Shown piece after piece: positions 1 through 19,374 of a stretch of 64,000 nucleotides of DNA. The position numbers and the translations under genes were made by a program. Origin of the DNA: Alligator mississippiensis (taxonomy: Eukaryota > Chordata > Crocodylia > Alligatoridae); assembly GCF_030867095.1 (NCBI RefSeq), contig NC_081833.1, forward strand, positions 77,505,395 through 77,569,394, given 5' to 3'. The notes below the pieces were generated by a model. It searched no databases and was not told the DNA's origin. It saw only the letters and a program-made list of their open reading frames with translations. Within the stretch, counting starts at the first letter, position 1. The number at the start of each line of letters is the position of its first letter.

Positions 1-2330
1 GGACCAGGCCACCACCAGCCAGCAAGAGGCCCAGCAGAGCAGGTAGGGCCCGGCCTCCGGGTGAGTGCTTCAGCTCTGAGCCCCAGGCCAGGCATCCCTC
101 AGCCCTGCCCATCACTCCCAGGGAACTGCTCCAGCGCCTGAGGAAGGAGCTAAGTCAGTGGCAGGAGAAGCACGAGGCGGCTGCACAGCGGGGCCTGGAG
201 CTGCAGCAGGCTGCAGCCATCGCTGCCCAGCAGCTGGGGAGCAGCCAGGAGCAGGCGCAGGTCCTGCAGCAGCAGGTGGGCATGCACATGTCTATATGCA
301 CCTCCACCCCACCCCCAGGCATTTGGCAGGGTGGGAGTAGGGGGGGCGGTTGGGGGTGGTGGTGGGGACCAGGCAATCATGCCCTGCCACCCGCACAGCT
401 TGCCCCTGTGAGCACCACCCCCGCCCCAAGGCTGCAGCCTCCTGGCATGACACCAGCCCCCAGCCCTGTCTCTGCCTGCAGCTGCAGGCGCAGGAGGCAA
501 TGCAGCAGGCCCTGTGCAAGGAGCGGAGGCAGCAGCAGTGCCGTGCCGACGAGCTGCAGGAGCAGCTGCAGCATGCCACAGAGCGGGCGAGTGCATTGGA
601 GCTGGCAGGTGCCGTGCTGCAACAGCAGCTGAACAGCAGCCAGCGGGCGGTGAGTGCAGGACCAGGGTCCCCGGGGTGCAGGGCCAGGCTCATGGCTGCT
701 GACCCTACTTTGGCCATAGCTACGGGACCAGGAGCAGCAAAGCCACAGCCTGCAACACCACAGGAGCCAGCTGGAGACAGAGGCACGGGAGCTGCGGGAG
801 CAGCTGCGGCAGTGCCAGGCCCAGCTCCAAGGGGCCCAGCAGCAGGTGAGTGGCCACAGGGTCGTGCCCAACCCCTCACACCTGCTGTGGCTGCAGCAGT
901 GACAGGGGGCTGCTCCCGGCAGGCCACACACCATGAGGCTGCCCTGGGGCGGCTGCAGGAGGCGCTGCAGGCAGCAGAGGCCCGCGCAGGGCAGAGCCAG
1001 GTGGCTGCCATGGAAACTGCGCGGGAGCTGCAGCAGGCACGTGCCAGCAGCCAGCAGGAACTGGCTGCTGCCCTGGGACAGGTAAGGAAGAGACCACTGC
1101 ACCCCCGCCAACCCAGGGCACAGGCCCAACAAACAGGTGCCAGCAGCACCCATGCCCCGAGCAGGGGGGCCCCCAGGAGCAGTCTGCACCCACCCATGCA
1201 TGCACACACCCTGCTGCAAAGGGCCCATGCTCTGGGGCCAGTTACTCCACTGCTGCCCGCCCTGGGGCCCCCTGGGCAGGGGCTGGGGCGGGCTGTGCTG
1301 GTGCCCAGGGCGGTGTCACTCTTGCAGGCTGACGTCCTGCGCTCCTCGCTTGAAGCTGCCCGTGCCGACAGTCAGCGGCTGCAGCGTGAGAGCGAGCTGG
1401 TGCTGGCAGATGTGCGGCAGTGGGCCACGGAGCAGAAGTGAGTGGCAGCAGGGGGCCAAGGGCAGGGCCCAGGGCCCCCCATGCTTCCTGCCCAAGCCCT
1501 CACCACCTCTCCCTGCTTCCATTCAATTGCAGACGAGCCAACGAGAGGCTGGGGCAGAAGCTGCGGGAGCAGAGCAAGGAGCTGGTGCGGCTGACAGGGG
1601 AGCGGGAGTAAGTAGCCCGCGGCCCCCCCCAACCCTGCGGGCAGCCCCCAGCGCAGGGAGTGGGAAGCTGGCATGGGAGGCAGTGCTGGCTGTGCTGGGG
1701 GGGAAGGGGGCTACCTCCCTGTGCTGCCAGCGGGTGACCACCGCGCTGGGCACATGGACAGGCAGCAGCACAGCCACAGCTCAGCCTCCTCTGCCTGGCT
1801 ACAGGCACCTGCAGGAGGCCCTGGTCCAGCTGCAGCAGCAGAACAAGCGCCTTGCAGCCACAGCAGAGCAGCAGCGCATCACCTGCGAGCGTCTCAGGGT
1901 GAGTGGGCATGGCTGCCGCAGAGACCAGCAACCAGGGCTGCCACAGGGTCAGAGGGCACCAGCCCTTCCTCCACCCTGGCTGGAGTGGAGGCTGCGGGGC
2001 AGGGGGTGGTGAGGCTACCACAACCTCAGTGCCCGCTCATCTCCCTTCAGGCGCTCCAGGGCCGCAGCGTGGACGCAGGGGCGCTGCTGCACTCACCGTG
2101 GCTGCCGCTGCCCGGAGAAGACTGAAGTCCTGCCTGTGCACAGCAACCGCTTCCACCTCCCAGCACTGCTGACCACGAGCCCCGGCAGGCAGCACAGCCT
2201 TGTCCCTGGCAGAAACCATGCGCAACAGCTCTGGGGGGGGGCAGGGGGCACAGGGCTGCATGAGGCCAGCACCTGCAGGGACTGTGACTACCCCAGCAAG
2301 CAGGAGCGCAGCCCCTGGTGTCATTAAAGT
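1..2330 (+). CDS. PMFBP1: PMFBP1-like coiled-coil protein, 3' part of gene
   Basis: Nine exons keep one frame: 1-42, 122-275, 482-649, 720-845, 923-1081, 1328-1437, 1533-1607, 1805-1898 and 2051-2125, with GT/AG borders and the stop at 2123-2125. They encode about 333 C-terminal residues; the gene starts outside the window. The protein is rich in Gln, Glu, Leu, Ala and Arg with heptad spacing, for example LREQLRQCQAQLQGAQQQ, so it is a long coiled coil with no enzyme motif. The family identity rests on synteny: PMFBP1, a sperm head-tail coupling protein, converges on DHX38 in mammals, and this gene converges on DHX38 here. A poly(A) signal follows at 2323. Coiled-coil composition alone cannot distinguish it from another golgin-like or CCDC gene. 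The exon model is much surer than the name. Confidence 0.6.
2323..2328 (+). terminator. Poly(A) signal of the PMFBP1-like gene
   Basis: ATTAAA lies about 200 bases after the stop codon of the coiled-coil gene. The convergent DHX38 stop is only 600 bases further on, so the two 3' UTRs nearly meet. Confidence 0.6.
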
Positions 2331-2927
2331 GGTGCAGGCACAGTCTTTGCAGCCCCAGCGTTTCCTGCAACAGGGCAGGGAGCACAAGCGGGGTGGAGGG
2401 GGCACATGCCGGCAGCCATGGTGCTGCCTTTTCACCGCCACCTTGCATGGAGGTGGTCGCAGAGCAGGCAGGGCTGTGCCAAGCTGACAGGCTGCAGTGG
2501 AGGGTCAAGCTATGGTAGGCTGCCCACAGGGCCCCGCTCAGACCTGTGAATGCGCCATGCCCCTTGCCACGCAAAGGGAGGCCCCTGTGCCCCGCGCTGC
2601 CCACAGCAGGGGCAGATCGTTGTCCCCAAGCCTGTGGCCCACGGGCAGCACAGACTCACAGGCTGGCCCTGCTCCGCCTGGGGGCTTCACTTCAGCAGGA
2701 GGCAGCAGCCACCTTTCCCCTCCCCTTGGCCCTGCCCTGCCCTGGCGCAGCGTTGCAGCAAGGACAGGAGGCATCAGCATATTTACAAATGAACACGTCT
2801 CCCTTCTGTATCAAAGTGGTGCCAGGCACTGGGGTGACCAGCGCTGGGCGCACAGTCCACGGGCACGGCCCGCACAGCCCTGCAGCCCTCAGGGCAGCCA
2901 GTGCCCGCAGAATGTGGCCGCCGGGCG

Positions 2928-14433
<11,506 letters not shown>

Positions 14434-14469
14434 GCCCGCCCCACAGTGCAGCGCGGCAGCGGCGCTCTG

Positions 14470-14730
14470 CCCACCCCGCACCATAGAGATGCAGCCACTC
14501 TGTCCGCCGGCACCACAGAGCGCGGGGCGGGGCTAGAGAGGACTGCGGCCCAGTCAGCCAAGGCCATAGAGACGCGGCCTGGATCCGCAACACCATCGAG
14601 TCCGAGGGAGGGTACAGAGGCCCGCACTGGAGTCCGCCAGCACCATAGAGACGGAACAGGCCGCCCGGCCCGACACTACAGAGGCCGCGGGGCGACTAGG
14701 GAGGACCCTAGCGCGGTCCGCCCCCTGGGG
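14470..14730. repeat. Degenerate ~80-bp tandem repeat at the DHX38 5' end
   Basis: The phrase CCATAGAGA(C/T)G or a close form recurs near 14479, 14564 and 14641. A second phrase, CAC(C/T)A(C/T)(A/C)GAG, recurs near 14510, 14593 and 14672. This gives about three diverged copies of a unit near 80 bases. The array covers the likely 5' UTR and promoter of DHX38. Confidence 0.5.
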
Positions 14731-14746
14731 GGGGGGTACCTGGCAG

Positions 14747-14758
14747 TGCGCATGCGCA
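14747..14758. promoter_or_regulatory. NRF1-type palindrome in the DHX38 promoter
   Basis: TGCGCATGCGCA is a perfect NRF1 consensus palindrome, about 310 bases upstream of the DHX38 start codon in a CpG-rich region. NRF1 sites are typical of housekeeping CpG-island promoters. In mammals TXNL4B fires divergently from this promoter, but no TXNL4B exon was found on the + strand here. Confidence 0.55.
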
Positions 14759-14989
14759 GGCAGCAGCACCCCTTCGCTCCCAGTCGGCAGGGGGCGTCGC
14801 GTGGGGCCGCGGCGTTCCGGGGACGGGACTATGTGGGGGGTACCTGGGGGCGGGGCCGGGGCCGGGGGCAGTCTAGGGGCGGGGCGGGGCGGGGCCGGTG
14901 GCTGGAGGAAGCCACCGGGCCCCTGACCCTCGACCCGCCCGATCCTGGGGAAGAGCCCGGGCCTCGGTGCACCGGTACCCGCCCGCCCC

Positions 14990-15570
14990 CGCAGCACCGG
15001 GGCGCTTGATCCCCCCCCACGCAGCACCGGAGCGCTTGATTCCCCCCCCCCCCCACGCAGCACCGGAGCACTTGATTTCCCCCCCCCCCCCCCCCGCAGC
15101 ACCAGGGCGCTTCATTTCCCCTCCCCCCCGCAGCACCGGGGCACTTGATCACCCCCCCCCCCCCCGCAGCACCGGGGCACTTGATTTCCCCCCCCCTCCC
15201 CCCGCAGCACCAGGGCGCTTCATTTCCCCTCCCCCCCCGCAGCACCGGGGCACTTGATCACCCCCCCCCCCCCCCGCAGCACCGGGGCACTTGATTTCCC
15301 CCCCCCTCCCCCCGCAGCACCAGGGCGCTTCATTTCCCCTCCCCCCCCGCAGCACCGGGGCACTTGATTTCCCCCCCCCTCCCCCCGCAGCACCAGGGCG
15401 CTTCATTTCCCCTCCCCCCCCCGCAGCACCGGGGTACTTGATTTCCCCCCCCCTCCCCCCGCAGCACTGGGGCTCTTGATTTCCTCCCCCCCCACAGCAC
15501 TGGGGCACTTGATTCCCCCCCCCACAGCACCGGGGCACTTGATCCCCCCCCCCCCCCCCCCCGTCCAGCC
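14990..15570. repeat. C-rich minisatellite between HP and DHX38
   Basis: About 16 units of roughly 36-37 bases, each a run of 6-18 C, then GCAGCACC(G/A)GGGC(A/G)CTTGATT or a close variant. Between about 15090 and 15420 the units alternate in threes (CTTCATTT, CTTGATCA, CTTGATTT), giving a ~110-base higher-order period. The array starts some 40 bases past the HP poly(A) signal and ends near the DHX38 promoter. On the minus strand, in the direction of HP transcription, it is a ladder of long G runs. Apparent open frames across it are products of the repeat and not genes. Confidence 0.9.
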
Positions 15571-15610
15571 ACCCCGCACAGAGACCACGCAGGGCTGGCA
15601 GAGCACAAGG

Positions 15611-15616
15611 TTTATT
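15611..15616 (-). terminator. HP poly(A) signal
   Basis: TTTATT on the + strand is AATAAA in the HP sense, 22 bases after the HP stop codon, so the 3' UTR is very short. The G-rich minisatellite follows directly. Confidence 0.8.
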
Positions 15617-15638
15617 GGTCGATGTGGGGGTGGGGGGG

Positions 15639-17149
15639 TTAGGATTCGTCCATGGTCTGGCGGATCCAGGCCAGGGCGTGCTGCACGCTGGCGTAGACGC
15701 TGTACTTGGCGGCGGAGCAGGTGCGGTCGTAGGTGAGGATGCCGGCCGCATACCACGTGTCGTCGTCGGGGTCGTGCACGGCGAAGGCGCCGCCGGCGTC
15801 CCCGTGGCAGGTGTCCTCACGCAGCTTGCTCATGCCCACGCAGAAGCTGTCGGGGCCCAGGTCGGGCGCCACGCCGATGGGGCCACCGTCCGCGTAGTAC
15901 TTGGCGCAGAGGCTGGTGTCAGCCACGGGCACCATGATGTAGCGCAGCCACTCGGCGAAGGCCAGGGTGGCGCCCCTGCCCCAGCCTGCCACGTAGCCCA
16001 CGCGCCCCACCTCCAGAAAGTCCTTTTGCGGCAGGCAGATGGGCAGCACCTCAGGCCCCAGCGGCGCTGGGTGCTGCAGCTTGAGCAGTGCCAGGTCGGT
16101 GCCGGTGCCGGGGGCAGCGTGGCAGTTGGAGGTGGCGTTGCAGTTGGAGGTGGCGTTGCAGTGGGAGGTGGCGTTGCAGTCGGTGGAGTTGAAGTTGGGG
16201 TGCAGCACCACACGCTCCACGGCGCCCGCGGGCAGTTGTCCCCTGTTGCCCAGGAAGAGCTTCAGGGTGGGGGCGATGTCCTCAGGGCTGGCGCATGCGT
16301 TTTGCCCCAGGTAGACGTTCCTGGCTGTGGTCAGCACCCACTGGTCACTGATGAGCGTGGCCCCTGCCGTGAGGTTGTGTGGCGACACCAGCCGGCCCTG
16401 CCACGGGAACAGGCCCTTGCCGGACATACGGCCACCGATGATGCGCTGCAACGGCTGCGGCGAGTTCTTGGGTTTCCCGCACGCTGCGGGGCAAGCACCG
16501 GCGTCAGCTGCAGCTGGCACATGGCCCCCACGGCCCCCCAGGCACCCTCCTTCCTGCACTGCCAGGTCCCAGCAGGGGACACTGGGGACAGGCAGCAGCC
16601 CCTCCGGGAGTGGATCCGCTCCACTGCACCCCACAGTGACAGCAGCAGCGAGGCGGGCCCACAGATGCTGGGCAGCCCCTGCCCCGACCCCCCGGGCTCA
16701 CCTGGCAGCGCTGGCCGGTGGGGCAGACAAGTCCTCCTACCCAGCCCAGCCCCTTCCCGCCAAGGCCCCTGCCCCTACCTTGTGTGTCTGGGCCCTCGCT
16801 GGCGGTGGCAAGCACCCCCCACACCAAAGTGGCGATCAGCAGCATCGGGGCTCTGTGAGAAGAGCTGTGTGAGCAGAGCTGCCGGGCCCTTGGTGTCGGG
16901 CTGAGAATCCTCCCGTCCCCTGGGTCCCGTGAGCTTGGGGCTTGCTCAGCCCACTGTAACCTGCTGAGGCACAGTGCTGCAGGCTTCCCCACAGCAGTGC
17001 CACGGCTGGGGCGCAGTTGTTCCAGGAAGTCGCTTACTGCCTAAAGCACATGTCCTAGCCTCCCCCAGTGCCTACCACACCCTCCCGCGGCCCCAGCAGC
17101 TGAAGACCCTATCCCCTGGGCCCCAGAGCAGCTGCAGCACTCACCCCAT
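15639..17149 (-). CDS. HP: Haptoglobin-like haemoglobin-binding pseudo-protease
   Basis: Haptoglobin is a secreted liver protein that captures free haemoglobin. Exons: 17149-17145 (ATG GG), 16852-16779 and 16483-15639, encoding 307 aa. The ATG in exon 1 is preferred because the joined signal peptide, MGAPMLLIATLVWG, parallels the mammalian one. The serine-protease-like chain begins after QR|IIGG near residue 41, preceded by ACGKPKN, a haptoglobin hallmark. Catalytic His is replaced by Arg (TTARN, residue 81) and catalytic Ser by Ala (GDAGGA, residue 256), so it is a pseudo-protease; the family keeps the Asp. Oddities: no CCP domain exon in the 294-base second intron, although the phases join cleanly; a repeated NATS(H/N)C insertion at residues 129-147; and a loop shorter by about nine residues after YYADGG. 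Position between DHODH and DHX38 supports the name. A paralogous serpin-type or MASP-like protease is unlikely. Confidence 0.9.
16123..16190 (-). repeat. HP: 18-bp coding tandem repeat in HP (glycosylation/cysteine motif)
   Basis: Three 18-base units (16123-16140, 16141-16158, 16159-16176) and part of a fourth. In the HP frame each encodes Asn-Ala-Thr-Ser-(Asn/His)-Cys. Each unit supplies an NAT sequon and a cysteine. Mammalian haptoglobins have no such insertion here, just before the segment with the conserved Asp. Confidence 0.9.
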
Positions 17150-17216
17150 AGCTGTGGCTTGCTGTTCTTCTGGCTGCTGCGGCTGCCTGTGCAGGGGGGC
17201 TCCCTCCACGCTGCCT

Positions 17217-17222
17217 TTATCC
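17217..17222 (-). promoter_or_regulatory. HP: HP TATA-like box
   Basis: TTTATC on the + strand is GATAAA in the HP sense, flanked by GGG and GGC. It lies about 70 bases upstream of the HP start codon and would place transcription start near 17190. A TATA promoter fits an inducible liver gene. Confidence 0.55.
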
Positions 17223-17229
17223 CCCAATG

Positions 17230-18830
17230 CAGCCTTGCCCGGGCAGTGACCTTCCCAGCAGTGAGCCACAAACAAACATGTGGCCAGCTGCCCAGGTGCT
17301 TGCAGCACCCTGGCACTGCCCGGAATTGATGCATGGGGCAAAGGGGACCCGGGGGGGTGGGATGGTTGGGAAACCTGGGTTCAGATCTCTCCTCTGCACC
17401 GAGCTGGGAGCATGACCAGGCCAGGCCCCTTGCCACCACGCCTGGCTGCACAGCAGGTCCAGGAAGGGTGCAGTAGCTCAGCCCTGTGCCCAGCTGGCAG
17501 GGCCCGGAGGTGAGCCCACCCTCAACACCTCCAGAGTGGTCTCCTCATGGTAGAACCACAGGGTCAGTGAGGGCCCTGGGAGAGGATGTCTGCTTGCTAA
17601 GGACAGGGGCACCCACAGCCCAGCCTGCCCCACTGCCAGCCCAGGGTCCCAGGCCGGGGGCAAGGGGGCTGCAATAGGCATGTCCTTGTTCCCCTGCACC
17701 CGGCTCAGCTGGCCCCAGTCTGGCGTTTGCTCAGATCGGGACGTGCTGTGCTCATTTTGGGAACTGGCAAAAGAGTGATTTTTGGCCGCACAGGGGAATG
17801 GGGGGAGGTGCTCTTCCCTTTGTCTGCTCTGGGAACTATAGCGCAAGGATGTTCCCATCCCTTCCCCTACTGGGTGCCAAACGGTCTGGGGCAGCTGGTG
17901 CTGTTTTGCCGCAGCTGCAGGGCTCACCTGGCACAGGGGCTGCCAGGAAGCCTTGGCGCAGTGCTCTGTGCCAGGGCCCATCCCTCCGCCTCTGCCCTGT
18001 GGCACCATCCCTGCAGCCCAATAGGGCTGGGGGCTTGGTGCAGCACCCCTGGCCTTGTGTGGCGGGGGTCTTGTGGCTCCAGTGATCACCCGGCGGCAAA
18101 AAGGACAGTGGATCCAGGGCTTGCAGCAAGGAAGGGATGTGGAAACAAGCTCCAGGAGCCCTGGGCCAGTGCAGATGGAGTCCAGGCCAGCTGGGATAGG
18201 CTGAAAGAGGCAGCAACCACAGCTCAAACCAGGCTAGAGGTGGTTATGCCTGGGGGCTGGGGAACTGGGCAAGGTAGCGCAGGGAAAGGGCAGCTCCTTT
18301 GCCCACAGCAAGCTCCTGGTCAAGGCCACGACAGAGCCTACAGCCGGGTGGGAGCCTGCTGGGGCTGGGGCGTCTCACACCCCAAGGGCAGCACGACAGC
18401 AGCTGTGCGGAGCTGAGCATGGGCTGCATCCCAGCCCCCTTCACCCAACTGCCCTGTGCTGACCGCAGGTGGAGCAGACCTGGCCTGTCCGTGTTCAGCT
18501 GAGGCCCACCAGGCCGACGCAGCCTGCAACAGGCAGAGCTCCCACCAGGCCCCTGCGCTACGAGCAGCCGTTCGCACACGGAACCAGCGCCTGGGGAAGT
18601 GCTGACCCGCAGCCCGTCGGCACCGGATAGAGGGCACAGGCCTGCCCACCCCCCTCGCAGCAGAAGCAGGAAAGTAGGAGAGCCCCTCAGATGCCATGCC
18701 AGGGCCCCCGTCCTTCCTGCTCAGGGATCTCCTTGCCAGGCCCATGCGGGCCCCCCTCCTCCCCATTGCTGAGCCACGAGCACAGGGCCCAGGGAAGGCA
18801 TGGAGCAGCAGCAAAGGAAGGATGAGGCCC
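17230..18830. other. HP-DHODH intergenic region
   Basis: About 1.6 kb between the HP promoter and the DHODH poly(A) site. Frames open by chance because of high GC, but none has splice support or resembles a known protein. I see no RNA gene or repeat. HP cis elements could lie in the first few hundred bases. Confidence 0.6.
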
Positions 18831-18851
18831 ATGGAGTGAGCAAGCACCAAG

Positions 18852-18857
18852 TTTAAT
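18852..18857 (-). terminator. DHODH: DHODH poly(A) signal
   Basis: TTTAAT on the + strand is ATTAAA in the DHODH sense, some 520 bases after the stop codon. The last exon thus includes a 3' UTR of about 19374-18835. Confidence 0.55.
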
Positions 18858-19374
18858 GGCAGGAGGCAGAGACCCTATGCAGCCCCCGAGCTGGGGAGAT
18901 ACCACCAGCCCCACACAGGGCCAGGCCCAAGAGACCCCAGCCCAGGGAAAGACAGCTGAGCACTGAGGACAATACCAGAGGTAGCAGCTCAGGGCAGGGC
19001 CTGGCAGCAGAGGGGGCCATAGCAGCCCAGGGGATTCCTCCTGCCACAAAAGGGCCAGAGGCTGGGCACTGCCACCCTTTCCCATGGCCACCGGCACAAG
19101 GCTCCACCCCAGCCCCAGGGGCAGTGCGAGCATGGGTGACACTCAGAGCAGTTGCTGGGCCAAGCAGTGCTGCCCCAAGACCCCCACTCCACCATGCCTC
19201 CTGGAGGCAACACGGGCACTGGGCCTGAGTTCCTGCTGCACCCTGCACCCGCCTGGGGGCCTTGGGCTGGAGTCCAAGTCACTTCACGCTCAAGGCAGTG
19301 CTGACAGCTGGTCTTCAGGCCCCACAGCTCCTCTGAGCGAGGGCAGGCAGAGCCAGCCCCTGGCCCCATGATCC

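Noticed and set aside
14434-14484. Upstream in-frame start codon for DHX38 at 14484
   Set aside because: Poor initiation context compared with the ATG at 14433, and it falls in the promoter repeat.
14554-15820. Long Gly/Cys/Pro-rich open frames across the minisatellite
   Set aside because: The frames are translations of the tandem repeat and vary with the length of the C runs; no start, splice or family support.
16484-16778. A small extra HP exon (minus sense, around 16697-16735)
   Set aside because: A donor and acceptors exist, but the phase does not fit the flanking exons and the peptide lacks CCP features.
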